Source of the DNA: Marthasterias glacialis
Taxonomy: Eukaryota > Echinodermata > Asteroidea > Forcipulatida > Asteriidae
Reading direction: 5' to 3'
Assembly (NCBI GenBank): GCA_911728455.2
Contig: OU452231.1
Span: 935,001-999,000, forward strand
DNA: 64,000 nt
Each line of letters starts with the position of its first letter. The stretch's first letter is position 1. The notes beneath the pieces were generated by a model. It searched no databases and was not told the DNA's origin. It saw only the letters and a list, made by a program, of their open reading frames with translations. Made by a program: the position numbers and the translations under genes. Shown here piece by piece: positions 37,444 to 49,978 of this stretch.

Positions 37444-39703
37444 AGTTAGGAGTGTATTGGTAGATTTCAAGTAATGGACTCTCAGTGAGGTTAGAGTTTT
37501 TGGTTGCCCAACTTGCTGTTAATCTTATGGAAAGATGCTGTGTCTTTTGGATGCTGTAATTTGAAAGTGTTGTAAGCGAGCAATTTGGATGCCCTGTGAT
37601 TCAAATTACGGCAAATTTTTAAATCGGACTCCTGTCAAATGATTGCCTGCTGTCAGATACAGTGTTACCCATTAAAATCATAGAATGAATGGAGTTCAAA
37701 CTTTTCAAATCTTTGATTTGTCCTGATACATTAATTTTAATAAAAACTTTATATACCTTGAATTTAGACTGTTTATGAATCACTGGGTACACTCAATGTC
37801 TTCCCATGTGGAATTGTGAATAATTAGTGTTGGATAATAATAACACATTGAGTAAGATGGACAATACACATTGAATCCACTTAATGCTAACCATGCTCTA
37901 TTTAGCACATACTGAAGACTGGGGTAATTGGAAAATGTCAGACATCATTTATGATATGAGGAGTATCCTCTTATCCAGCCACATTGGGATTGGCTGTAGG
38001 AATACCTCAATGCATTCTCATCACGTCTTGCAGTTGGAATTAATCTGGGATGATAGATCTTCTAGACCATTTGGACAATCTCGGCCCAATTAAATCATGT
38101 TGTTTACTAAGAGTCTGTGTTCAATGGAAAATTCCCAACTGACAATAAGCATCAGAACCCTAACTATCCTCACAACTTTGAAAAATCCAACTGCAGTTTC
38201 TTTTTGATTCTGTTGGGCTGAGGACTGCACCAGTAAACTGGTCGTGCTTTACATGGGGATCCACCACAATCAGAGTCCGACAGTTTCATCATTGAGTTAC
38301 CATATGGTGTTGGATTTTGTTAGGGTAAGGAATGATCCAAGTAAATCACTCAAGTGGGTAGGGTTAAGCAAGGTGGGCGTGTATGGTTGAGCCGATTGCA
38401 CAAATTCTTCACTACTCAACTCGCACAGAAATTCAGTGTTTATCGTACAATCAAAGCAGATGATATTGAACGTAAGCTAATGAACTCAGAGGAAAGCCTA
38501 ACACTGAGATGGCAACATTACAAGCATGATAGAGATGAAGAGAGATGATTAGAACATGAAACCATAGACATTGGAAATGGAACAGTCATAAAGAGAAGAG
38601 GGATTTAAACATTGGCTATTATTTTGGGATACATTCTACACGTTATGCTTGTTTGTTTGTTTGTTTGTGTATGTGTTTTGTTTTATTTTTTTGTTTTGTT
38701 TTGTTTAAGAGGGGGTGTCTTTTTGTTGGTTTGACAGTTTTGTTTGGGGGGAAGGCTTGATACAAGAAATTCAATTTGTTGGAGTGAGAGGCCAGCCTGA
38801 CCCCCTCCCCAAGTAATGTCTCTAAATCATCCATGAATAACTAAATAACCTCCCCCCCCCACCCCACCCCCACCTCCACCACCACCAACTTACCAGGTAG
38901 GATGTGCCTTTCACTGGATTTGCAATATTTGTCTTGAATTTTAACATTACCAGAACATTAACAGTCAGCACTGCTGGTTGGTCCTCATTGGATTAGTTGT
39001 TGAGTAATTGAAGCCCTCCTCATGCTTGATTTGAAAAAGCAACACTTCACAAGGACTTGTTAACATGAAGAGTTTTTTTGCAGCTCGTTTGTTCACATCT
39101 TTGCTCTGTCTTCAACTGACAGAGTAACAATTGAATTAGTTTCAGGACTCATGCTTGTTGACCAGGCAGTCAGCATTTCCCTGATTGCACTGGAAGTAAA
39201 CAGACCTTGATGTGTGCAGAGCTGCTCTTGACCCACTTAAATATTATGTATTGAATATTATCTCTCAAGACATGGCCTTCTTGAAATGCATCACTCGTGC
39301 CTCAAGATAATCTGCCACAATCATGTTCAGCTTTGTAACAATATCCATTTGTCTGCATGTCATGAAAATAATTTGTAAAAAGATACCCTTATTCTATTCA
39401 ATGTTTGTCATCGCAGTGAGTGTCAAATGCCTGAAGAAAAACAAATTAGTGATTGCTGGAAACATTGGTAGCATGTTGTGTTTAGTAGTTAGCAGACATT
39501 ATATGGAGGTCAGAGATGGTCGTCATCTATCAGGTTGAATGAAAATCTGTTTACTCCCATGTTTACTTATTGTAATGCTAAAACAATACAGATGGTCAAG
39601 ATACCAAATAATAAGTTAACTTGAACAGTTAAAGCCTTCTTCTTGTTTAACTTTTGTTCAAAAATTGAGATCTGCGTTGCAGAAATTAGGAAAGGGTTAA
39701 CAT

Positions 39704-39885
39704 GGCCCAATTACAAAGAGCTTCTTAAAGGAGCCAAAAATATTGCATAATAATTCCTGCTTTTGGAAAGCAAAAAGGGAACCAGTCAAAAACAGCACAC
39801 AGTGACATGGTATTTCGGCTGGTAAACCTTTTAGTCATAAGCGGAATTGGTTTGTTTGTGCCAAAGCAGTTCCATACATTGGGCC
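39704..39885. mobile_element. Inverted-repeat element, GGGCCCAATT type
   Basis: GGCCCAATTACAAAGAGCTT at the left and CAGTTCCATACATTGGGCC at the right form imperfect inverted ends. The interior shares GTGACATGGTATTTCGGCTGG-like wording (CATGGTATTTCGGCTGGTAA) with the other copies. Confidence 0.75.
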
Positions 39886-41257
39886 TAACCACTACATCAC
39901 TTAAAAGTAGATGCCAAGAGAATGTGAAAATACTAACAACTTAAATTTGGAATCTGAGCTATGTCCGATTTTGAGGGGAATAGGTCTCAGACATTGCAAA
40001 AACAGCAACCTTTTACAAGACAAGAAGTGCCGAGTTCAAGTCAAAGTATTAGTGTAAGTGATGCACATAGGATCATCTTCATTGATGAATTCTTCGTGAC
40101 ATCCGTTGTGCTAGTTTCACAAGAACACAGTCCTATAAATCCTCATTTGGCATGTACAGTTAGATTAACATCAAGACTTTGCAAAATAAACCAATCAGAA
40201 GACTTAATGGTGCAATGTCACCCCTTTTTGTCTGAATAAATGTGTTACCTAGGTAACCCATTTGTAGCTCATAATGGGCGTGTGTGATAATTTTCACATC
40301 TCATTGGTGATCTGTGACTAGTTCTAGACTGGGTCAAAGGTTACAATTTGAAGTTCTTTACGGGAAGCAAAACCAGATCTAACTGTATTTATGATCTAGT
40401 AAGTTTTACGGTGACACCATGTAATTATCTCTAATGAGTTGTGGAGGTTCGGAAAAGAACCGATGGTTTAACAACTCAACATTTCGATCAGTATACTCTG
40501 ATCATCTGTATTGATGGTATACTCTATGATTGATTGAATCCCCTCATATCCTCAAAATTTCCTCTTAAGTGTTTATTTCAGTTTATTAAAATTTCGAAAT
40601 TAAGCATAAATGTATAGTACACATACAGAGCGTTTTTATTCGTTTTTATTCCTTTTTGTTCATAAGACATTACTCATGCACCTGCTTGCAGTCAATGTAC
40701 ATTCTTCCACCGGGATCAAGCTGTGACAGCTTAATGTTTTGCAATTCATAATTCAAAAAGGTAGAAGTGTGTTACCATATAATTATTCAAATTTTTGAAA
40801 AAACTGGTATGTATTGGAATAAAAAAAGAAAGAAGTTCTTTAGTGATAAAATTAAAGGTCATTTTTTTTGGGGGGGGGGGTTACATCTTGAGGTGGAATT
40901 TCCTTGTTAGTTGTTGATGTCAGCTTTCTTCAAGACACGTTTTGTTGCCTTAGGGATTGACACTGAAGTACCTGGAAGTTATAATTCAATCAAATGTGTA
41001 GTGGACACCTGTTGGGTTTGGTATGTGGTCCGTTGGGAGGAAAAAACAGTTTATGATATTGCGATGTGAAGTTCAAATTTATGAATGTGACACAGTTCCC
41101 TGATTTGGGACATTAGAACAGAAAATCTAATTTTGTATTGCCTGCTTGAAAAAAAAGAGATTGATTTTGCCAGACAACAGGCCGATATAAATTAAGTTGT
41201 CTCAGAACCAAGTAAAATGATCAAACATATCATAATAAATAGGTTATCATTTGAAGG

Positions 41258-41412
41258 CTGTTGTAGTACTCATTCTCAGTACTCGGACTTGAGTATTACT
41301 TGAGTACCTTTTTGCTGGTACTCCTATTTGAATTTGGACTTGGCTAGCAAAGTACTAATACTCAAAGTCTGTACTCAATATTCAAAACGGACTCGATTTG
41401 AAGTACTCGTGG
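41258..41412. repeat. GTACTC word cluster
   Basis: A 155-bp stretch with at least five copies of GTACTC, two of TTGAGTA and several of ACTCGGACT/CGGACTCG, in both orientations. No regular period. I have no name for it. Confidence 0.5.
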
Positions 41413-43617
41413 TCAAAATACGGTTGTCTAGAAATTGATGTCAGTGCTACACAAGGAATAGAGGAATAATGCACTGGGATAAGTAAAATTGAAGTTGTCT
41501 GGGTTGTAATCATTTTTAAAAGATAATTATCATAACAAGCATACATTGTCATCTAGAAATTACTCAAAAAACAATAAATGTGTTGGTAGCTCATTTTGCA
41601 GTAACTTTGTTTTTCTGAAAATCTGGACCATCTGGCCTCATTTCCAATAAGCACATGAAAATACCGCTCAGCAAAAATAGAATACCAGTCAAATGTCATT
41701 TGAAATACATTGGTTGTGACTGGTACCCTGTCAATTTTAGCTTGATAAATGCAATTGGTAAGAACCATTTTCTGCTACAAACATTTTTGTGAAATCGTGG
41801 AGGAGGGGAATCTCCTCCATGATGAAATAGAGCCCTATACTGAACGGTAGAGGATGGAGGTTTTCAGGCAATACTACACAGCATTGTCATTATAAAAGAG
41901 GAACCTTTGGAGCTAAGGTTCCCCATGGCTTTAGATTGGAACTATAAAGGATCCATGGTTTGATACCATCTCTCACAGGTCAAAGGTGAAGTAAGGAACC
42001 AATCAGCATCTTGAAACATGACAGGGGGTTTATTGGTCAAAGGATCAAGTTTTTGAGAATTATGAAATATGAATGCAGAGCGTAGAGATCAACCCTATCC
42101 TACATTTATACTTGATGTACATGTGATTATTAGTTGTTTTATGAAATTCATTCTTAGTTTGAAGCCTAAAATGTTGTGTTTAAATGTGATTGAAAATCAT
42201 CTGTGATTTATTGTAATAAGGGGAGTGGTACGTTGTATTGCTGTTTTTCTTCTTCTTTGAGTGAGTGAGTGCGTTGGGTTGATAGGAGTGGCACCCCTGT
42301 ATATGCCTCAGTCCTGAGGTATGGTGAATATGGGCTTAACCTGATGTTATCAATGAAATTCTAAGCTGATTATCATTGGTTAACTCCATGAGCTGTTGAC
42401 CCACTATTCACACTGACAGTTCCAGCAGTGTAGAACAAACATTGGGTTGTAAAGACACACTATTAGTGAACATGCTCAGACACCATCACAAATAGGATAT
42501 ATTTACAGGCTTGTAAACTTTGTTGAAATGGTTTACTTTTGTGGTAAGTCACATAACATTTTTGTGAACATTTTGTTTAAGTTTATTTTATTTTACGATT
42601 TTTTTTTCTTCACAAAAGACGTAGATGAATACTAGGAATTCATATTGGAAACTGTATTTTTGTTTTTGCCTCTGGCGTGAAGTTCCAGATTGTGGAAAGT
42701 GCAGTTTTGATCTGTGTGACTTCCAACGTCTTTTGTTCATCTCAAAGTTTCCTCAACTTTTCTGTGGCAATACGGATTATCAATACAACACACTTCAATT
42801 TTGGCAGAGTACGAGGATTTTAATCTAGCTTTTTCAGACTAAATCACGCTCCACATCTAATGCGGTGCGAATTGACAAATGCTCTGTGTGACAAACATGA
42901 AAAAGAAAAACTTCTACAAAGTTATACATTACATTTTAGACAAATTAAATGTCATTGATAATACCTAATGATTAAATACTTAAACAATGTACGTCTAGGC
43001 CTAGCTTTAGCAAGAAAAGAAGTCTCTTGCCTAATAAAAGCAGCCTTTGGCCTAAGTCCAATTTGTCATGTGATTATGGGTGGTTGTACAATTTTTGTCT
43101 TCCTTTAACAAAAAAACACACTCTTAGTTCAATAACTCTGAAAATTGGTTAAAGTCAATCACCTCTACATGAAAGACTTGACTAGACACGCAATTTTTTG
43201 TCTCCTTGGCAGATCATAACATGTAATGCCATTCCCACAGCAAGAATTACAAGGGAAGTTTTGCACACAGAGTAGTTGTCAGTTCTCACCGAATTATGAG
43301 GAGCGTGCCTTTTTTGCAAAAAAGCCTTAATGTACTGTCACTGGCGGGTCAAGCTGGGTTAGAGCTGCAAGCTTTACAACTACACACAGGAATACCTTGT
43401 AACTACTGATCTGTCACGGATACCTATTGATCCATTCACTGACATCAATCAGGGATTCTCCGCATCAGTGCAAGAATCTGGACAACAAGTGGTTTTTAAT
43501 AGGGGGACATTTGTGGCATTGTGAGCTGGTCAAACATGGTCAAACACACTGTGTCATTACTTCATCTTGAGGTATAATAACACCATCTGAATAAAGACCA
43601 GTAAGAAATTGCAGACT

Positions 43618-44160
43618 AGGACCCAATTTCATAGAGGTGCTTAAAAGCCCCAGCTCAACGTTGGTAAACTGACTGTAAATGCTTCCATTCTTTGCACAAA
43701 TCAAGATACATGTAGTAACGTCAACCTGTGAAAAATTCAGCTCTTTTTGTGTTTCATTTGCAAGAAAACGGTAAAAATGCAGTCAGCATTTTTGTATGCA
43801 TTCCTATAGGCAGAGTTTTTGTCTCACTGGGATGAAAACTAATTTTGGATCTTATTTCAGTTATTATTTAAAAACGATAACACTTCAGGCAGAAATATTT
43901 CAAGGAAAGTTTTTCACCAGAAGGTATATATGTAAATCTGTAAACATTAATGTTTTTCTTCTTCCCAATGATGAGCTGGGGCTTTAAACACAAAAAGTAG
44001 CTAAGCACAACAAAAATATGCTTATCAGATTAAGGTTACCATCCAAAATACCATGTTAAATGTACCATAAAAGTACATGACTGGTATCCTGCTCATTTTT
44101 GCTCAGCAGAAAATTGTTAAGCAATCATTTCTGCTGAAGCAGCTGTATGGATCAGGCCCA
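43618..44160. mobile_element. Inverted-repeat element with GGGCCCAATT-type ends
   Basis: The left end CCCAATTTCATAGAGGTGCT and right end AGCAGCTGTATGGATCAGGC are inverted copies of a GGRCC(C/T)-ATT-TCATA-AG-TGCTT sequence. It was split by the AAAGCCCC MITE. Related copies, 39704-39885 and 31607-31927, have the same type of ends. Confidence 0.75.
43641..43987. mobile_element. MITE, AAAGCCCC family, TTAA target, nested
   Basis: Same family as 3631-3993 with matching interior (GCTTCCATTCTTTGCACAAA). Both sides carry TTAA, consistent with a piggyBac-type TTAA target duplication. It lies inside another inverted-repeat element (43618-44160). Confidence 0.92.
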
Positions 44161-45517
44161 GCTTATATGTAGTTATTATTCAAAAGATATATCTAGATTG
44201 ACGAGCTTGTATTGCAATACCAGTTGAATGATAAAAACATAGAAATGAAGTTGAAATCCATGACATTATTTTTACACTGAATGATTTCTCTGGTTTTTGT
44301 TGGAGGTGATGCACATCGGTAGCATGGGAGCATTTTTATTAATGGATTTGACGCTAAAGTATAAGTTATCACACAAGCTCGAGTGGAATATGGAAAAATA
44401 AAAATGCATCCCATATTCCACCAGGCCATGCAGTCTCACTATATTTTTTCTGTATTCCAAGAGTGCGCGTGTGATAAAAATTGTACCTTCCAGCCAACTT
44501 CCATACCTTTTTCACGTGTGACTCATGAATTTGAACAATTTGGAGCGTTATTTCATAACAAGCATCACTATCAACACGCAAAGTTTAAAATATTATTTTG
44601 CACTGTCCGTATACAGAGTGTGACGAATGATGCAAACAATATATGCAGAGTGCAATATTTTTTACTGGGAGTATGATATGGTTTATTATCACACTCCTAT
44701 AAAAGTATTTGAGCAGTCTGATTGAAGGATTAGCGCCGACTGGAAGATTAAAAATGTATATTATTATGGAGAGTGGTAAGGGGTTACTGATATGACTTTC
44801 CACAGTACATGTGTTGTGCACAAAATCTGTTGAATATTTACCACAATTGTGCTTCCTTATGTCTTGTTCCCCCCCCCCCCCTATTTTTCCTTCTTTTTTT
44901 TTTAACTGCCCTCAATGTTTAGATATTTTCAGCATAAAAATTGACAAAAATATTACAAATTTGTGCTCAGAGAAATGAAGCAGGGAGCCAGTTACAAATG
45001 GTACACAGTCATTAAATGGCATCTTGGCAGGTAACCGTTTTCTAGTAAGCAATATTTGTGCTTCAGCAGCTGTCAACCTTGTGCTGAGAGATGTGAAAAT
45101 TGTGGCCATGCATAAATACTGCGTGCTTGAGGTTGTGGTTCATTGTCATCATCAGGTGCATCTCCTGATTGATGAGTAAACACTTTACCATGTAGGCATG
45201 ACACATTGATTGATTGATAAGATATATGTTATCATTATCACACAAGCTTAGAATAAATACATACTAAGCATTCCGAACATTGTTTATTTGATGGTAGGAT
45301 ACAAGGTTTGATCTGTATATTTTGAGCAATGATTCTTGCAAGCACCTGATGATCAGAATGATGAAATGTTGACATATTGACCCAATTCCCCTGAGGTCAT
45401 CATCACTATAATCTTGGTTGCGCCATTTTAGGTGTGTTATACACAGTGCAAATTTTAGGTGATGTGGTTTACATGATCAACCTGTTGACTTCCAAAATGA
45501 TGAGTGTGGCACAGTCA

Positions 45518-45878
45518 TTGTTATTATTTTTAAATACTTCTGGTAATGAAACCAAGGATGCCTCATAAGTGAACTTAATCACTGTAGCTCTCAAGCCTGA
45601 GGAAACCTTTTAGATAAGGGTGCTTGCCATGTGAACCAGAAACACTGGGGTAAACCCCTACTCTTCCACGATGAGTGTTCTGGGTTCTTTTACGTGCACT
45701 GCCTATCTTAGTACACAGGACCTACGGCTTAATGTCCCATCCGAAGGACAAAGCAATTATGGTAAAGTATCTTGCTCAAGGACACAAGTGCCCCGAGCGG
45801 GATTCGAACCCACACTCTGCTGCCAACAACACCAGACCTTGAGTCCGGTGATCTTAGCCGGTCGGTCACGACACTCGA
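45518..45878 (-). mobile_element. tRNA-derived SINE, family B
   Basis: Minus-strand head GTGTCGTGACCGACCGGCTA, box B GGGTTCGAATCCCGCTCGGG, body with CACGTAAAAGAACCCAGAAC, and tail ending near a TAATAA stretch. It is the same subfamily as 23508-23886. Two ORFs on the plus strand come from it. Confidence 0.9.
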
Positions 45879-46808
45879 CGCCATGTGTGACGTGTGTGCG
45901 AGGTGTCAATACACTGCATCATCAGTATTTATACCTCTGGGATTTAACCAATAAAAGACCTAATTGTTCTGCATTATCTTGGAGATATCACCATTTTAAC
46001 TTATCAATACCAAAGGCTCAGCAGGGCTGAAACTGTTTATTTTATCGTACCAATTAGTGGTTACTTTTTGTGGAAACAATGAAAAATGGATTATAATGTT
46101 TCGTCTGAGATGAGTTGTCAGTATTACCATAGTGAGTTGTATTGTGACATCACACTTTGCTTAGCAAGTAAGAGTGATTTGCAGTTAAGATCAATCTTAG
46201 CTCTTTGTGAAATTGAGCCCAGGTTTATGTTGGGTTTATTTTGATTATGGCAATCGAAATAAGCAGCAGGAATTCAAGTACTCAAGTCAAATGCTGTTTT
46301 CTGGATGTTTTTATTAACTTTATAACCAGTGAGCTTTCACATTGAAGCCTATTTTTTTTATTTAGCTTTTTAAATTACCAATCTTGTACTTTGTTTTTTG
46401 CTGAAAGACTTTAGAATGTGACCAAGGTTTATCAGTGCATTTGTTTGTCAAGAAGGTCAAAGAACACTATTCAGATACTTTGACCTCCAGGACTGTTATA
46501 ATAACCTTGTTATTTGTGTGGATTCAGCATATCTCTTTATCTAGGTCTTGTAACCTACTGTTTGATGTACATGTATTATCAAGTTAACAATACAGTAAAT
46601 AGTAGGTTACAAAGTTTTCCACTGCATGTATCTCAATATCTCTCAAGTTGTTGATATTACTTGCATTGTTGACTGCAAAGGCATGTACATGTGGTTGATA
46701 TGATTGTATAATAAAGTTTTATGACAAGTAAAACATGGCCGAGTTGTGGAGAATTCCTTTACTTTTGAATACATAATGTTAAATATGAAGTCATACACCA
46801 GATCTGAT

Positions 46809-47112
46809 ACTTCACGGAGGCAATGGAGGCAATTACCTTTGTTGCCCTGCAGTGGATTTCACAAAGCGCTAGGACTAGTCTTGTCTCAGGTTAGGAGGAG
46901 TAACTAGTCCTAACTTACATGACTTGTCATAAGTTAGGACCAGTCCTAAGTTAGGACTAGTTTTGTGAAATCCACCCCTGGTCATTTCCTTGGTGCCCTT
47001 AAATCGTTCCAATAGAAATTTACGATTTCCTGATAGAGGTGCCCTTTATCAAGAAGAAAATGCCTTGGTGCCCTTGCCCTTTCAAGAACGAAGCAATCGG
47101 GCCTGATACACT
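46809..47112. repeat. Dispersed GAGGCAA...GGTGCCCTT repeat, split copy
   Basis: ACTTCACGGAGGCAATGGAG, TTTGTTGCCCTG, then a foldback element (46852-46979), then GGTCATTTCCTTGGTGCCCT, AGAGGTGCCCTTTATC and GCCTTGGTGCCCTTGCCC. It pairs with 12786-12955. Confidence 0.88.
46852..46979. mobile_element. Foldback element, TAGGACTAG family, inside another repeat
   Basis: AGTGGATTTCACAAAGCGCT at the left and TTTTGTGAAATCCACCCCTG at the right. It interrupts the GAGGCAATT repeat; the uninterrupted site is seen at 12816-12832. A CCTG is found at both borders. Confidence 0.92.
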
Positions 47113-47722
47113 TCTTTGCTTTACAGTCAAAAGATAACTGTTCTAGGTGTATTAAAGCAGTCAATGCTCGTAATATGCTTATTGCATGCACAGTATTTAT
47201 CACAGCATTTTCGTGCTACTCAATGGGAGACTTTTAGATGGTCCTTTTTACGCGCGCAATACTGAGCATGTGCACTTTTCATATATTTGTTTTTTTTCTA
47301 ACTCATCTTATGACCGAGTTAAATTTTGAAGTGATTTAAATGTAGTTATCAATTTAAGAGAAACATTCAAGCTTTCTGAAAAATATTTTTATATGGTTAT
47401 CTAAATGTTAAGAAATACAGACTGAAAAAAATATTCAGTAGAGTTCAAAATGTTTGACCGTTAAAGGGTTAAGAAATTTAGAAATGTTTTAATATATTAT
47501 ATTTGTGATCTTTTTAAGTTGAAAAATTTCTGTTGCTTGCGTTTTAGTTTGTGGCTTAATATTGCAAGCTCATCAGACACACCCAAATGTACTTCAACAT
47601 TCTTTGCTAGCTTTAGCATCAATACTTGTGACTCAAAGGCAGATTAAAGATGTAAATAGTACAACTAAGACTAAGAGACAATGCCTGTATGGGTTAATTA
47701 AATACTTGAATTTGTTTTGGGT

Positions 47723-47875
47723 GTGAACAAAGAAATATTGACGGGAGTGGGATTTGAACCTGTGACCCTTGGTTTAGTGTACCAACGCTCTATCAACTGA
47801 GCTGTCCAGCCCTAATGCTGGCAGGCTTTCTATTTCAGGAGAGTCAGTCAGAAGCCATACAACCTGAAACTGCCG
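47723..47875 (-). mobile_element. tRNA-derived SINE, family C
   Basis: On the minus strand, GGCAGTTTCAGGTTGTATGG comes first, then a tRNA-like part with box A-like AGCTCAGTTGATAGAGCG and box B-like GGTTCAAATCCCACTCC, then TTCTTTGTTC. The tRNA-like part lies at the 3' side of the shared block. The same order is present at 49808-49978. Confidence 0.85.
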
Positions 47876-48008
47876 TATAAACCAGGGAGCAAACCTAAGT
47901 TTACGATTCAACCATAGAGCTATAATATAATATCCATGTATAGCTCTTAGAGAGCAAATTACAACCAGAAGAAAGAAGATTAATATTGGATGGCTTAAAA
48001 CTGAAGAG

Positions 48009-48107
48009 ATATCAACTCTTACTGCAATAACTGATGTCACTGATTATCTCTATAATAATATGGACAAAGGCGAAATAACTAGTGCTGTGTTTTTAGATCT
48101 GAAAAAA
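48009..48107 (+). pseudogene. LINE reverse-transcriptase fragment
   Basis: The frame reads ISTLTAITDVTDYLYNNMDK then GEITSAVFLDLKK. A ThrALxD-x-TD-xx-x-xxDKG step followed by VFLDLKKAF is a signature of the reverse transcriptase domain of non-LTR retrotransposons, around the first catalytic aspartate. Similarity ends at the AAA AAA step, where the next expected residues (AFD) are replaced by TGGCAGCC sequence. No intact ORF; dead fragment of about 100 bp. Confidence 0.8.
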
Positions 48108-48299
48108 TGGCAGCCATCTTGAATTGTAGTGCAGAATATATTATATCAGCAGGAGGTTACTAATTCACAATAAAGCACTCCAATAGTCATACATGGCATC
48201 ACGATCAAGGTAAAAACACATACCCAAACACTTGCACAAATGTACTGTCGATGAAAGAATCTCAAAACTGAATGTGTACAGTCAATATCCAAAATGGAA

Positions 48300-48512
48300 G
48301 TGCAGCTAGTGTCATCAAAGTTGCTTGAGATGAAGGTGGTCTATAAATAGACCCAACAACAATTGGTTTTGTATTTGGCAGACTAATTTTAGTCCACACA
48401 CTTTCAACATCACTACTTTCATAATCACAATTGTGGGTACTTTGAAGATTTTGAGATACATATATTGCCACACCACCTCCTTTGCGATTTCTGTCAGCTC
48501 TATGAATATAAC
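48300..48512 (-). pseudogene. LINE endonuclease fragment
   Basis: Minus-strand frame GYIHRADRNRKGGGVAIYVS followed by DVESVWTKISLPNTKPIVVG and SIYRPPSSQ. R-x-DR-x-x-KGGG-VAIYV and VVGSIYRPPS are hallmarks of the apurinic-type endonuclease domain of non-LTR retrotransposons (CR1/RTE-like). The coding part breaks after the SSQA step and no catalytic C-terminal part follows. Opposite orientation to the reverse-transcriptase fragment 190 bp to the left. Confidence 0.85.
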
Positions 48513-48810
48513 CCTTGAAGTTTATTGCGAAATACTTAAAATTAAAAAGTCACATCCCCTTAAATTGATCCCTGTTCTGCTGATTCCTATTTTAATACTT
48601 GTGTTTGTTTATGTGCATAATCTATGTTCAACTTGGTCAGTGTTTGCAATTATGCTATTTGACACAAATTTAGTTGTTGCAAACTGCTTACCATCCTTAA
48701 AAACATATCATGTAAACTGATAAAAGGAAGAACAAAGGTAGAGAGAAGAATAAAAACAGTTTGGGTGGTAAGTTTAATAAATTAATGTGTTTTTTCTTTT
48801 CATATGATAG

Positions 48811-48994
48811 TTTGTGCCAGTGCCCTATCACAAGGAGGGTTTTTCACCAAGGATGGCAAGTACTACTGCGGTACGGACTACCAGGAGCAGTTTGGTACCA
48901 AATGTAAAGCATGCGGAGAGTATCTAGAAGGGGAAGTCGTCACTGCTCTGGGAGACACCTATCATAAATTCTGCTTTGTCTGTGCCAGATGCGG
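48811..48994 (+). CDS. ABLIM: ABLIM exon: end of LIM1 and start of LIM2
   Basis: Internal coding exon. The acceptor is a T-rich tract ending in CATATGATAG, the donor GTAAGC. It enters with two bases (TT, completing the codon from 13160 as Leu) and leaves with two bases (GG). The peptide CASALSQGGFFTKDGKYYC continues to GTD and supplies the second zinc module of LIM1, ending C-x2-D. Then CKACGEYLEGEVVTALGDTY, H-x2-C, FVC and ARC form the first seven ligand positions of LIM2 (C-x2-C-x16-H-x2-C-x2-C-x2-C). The text GEVVTALG-x-TYH is strongly conserved in ABLIM proteins. An ORF start upstream in the polypyrimidine tract is not a real start, because the sequence before 48811 is intronic. The exon lies 35.6 kb from the previous one. 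Confidence 0.95.
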
Positions 48995-49807
48995 GTAAGC
49001 GACATCGTCTTATCATCTCATTGTGATGGCAATGGGCAATCACAAGATTCTTAACTGAAAAATTTGTACAATGTAAGAATGAATAATTGTTTGTTATTCT
49101 AAAAGGAGACTATTAGCTGGGGCAATCGGCATGAAGGATCTGTAGCTTCTTTGAAAGTTTCAAATTTTGTATTTTTATTGACAAGGCACTTTTAGTGCTT
49201 AAAAGCAGCAAATTAGAAAGTACTAATTTAAGGGGAGGACAAGGAGCATGAAGGGTAGTGCTCCCCTCTCTCGCTTGCTAATTACTGCCTTATAAATGTT
49301 GATAATTCTGGGTAACCCCAGTACGTACGATATGGATACATCTGCTACTTTTGCACATAATGATACTTTCACTTTTATGGGGTATAGATTATTGTGTTTC
49401 ATAAAAATCATCTGTAAAACGAGAAAGGTTTATATTGTACCTTTTTCAAATATGAGGCATATGTAGTCTGATTGTTGGGCATAGACCATTGTAGTTTCAT
49501 TTTAAAGGAAGCACAAGTTCTACCATGGATTAACACTTCATAAGAAATGACAACAAAGTTATTATTTATATTCCATACATGAATGTCATGTGATCTCTTG
49601 TTTTTACATGAAGGTGTACACTTTGAGGTTATATGATGTACATGGGAGTTTATCCCATCAATTACTGATAGTAAATTAAATTTAATATAAGATCTCAAAA
49701 TTGAAGACAGCGATTGTAAAAAATGCCCAGAGAAGTTAAGCCCAAGGTGTTGTCCTTTTTGCAGAAAATCTTACAATGAAATGAACATATTTTTTATAAA
49801 ATATTTG

Positions 49808-49978
49808 GTTGAACAAAGAAAAATTGACTAGAATGGGATTTGAATCTGCAACATCCGGAGTAACGTACGGGTGCTCTACCAACTGAGCTATCTCACCCTA
49901 ATGTTGGCTGTCTACCTATTTTGTCAATATCTTTATTCGGGGGTGCCAGTCAGAAGCCATACAACCCGAAACTGCTAT
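49808..49978 (-). mobile_element. tRNA-derived SINE, family C
   Basis: Minus strand: CAGTTTCGGGTTGTATGGCT, CCAACATTAGGGTGAGATAG, box A-like AGCTCAGTTGGTAGAGCACC, box B-like GATTCAAATCCCATTCTAGT, then TTTTTCTTTGTTCAACC. It is the better-preserved copy of the pair with 47723-47875. Confidence 0.87.

Noticed and set aside
39961-40239. 92-codon ORF MSDFEGNRSQTLQKQQ
   Set aside because: No family resemblance, no splice context, and a length that chance allows in 64 kb.
45671-46030. Two overlapping ORFs with GIRTHTLLPTTP-type text
   Set aside because: Antisense translation of a tRNA-derived SINE; the box B sequence gives the FEPTL/GIRTHT wording often seen in false proteins.
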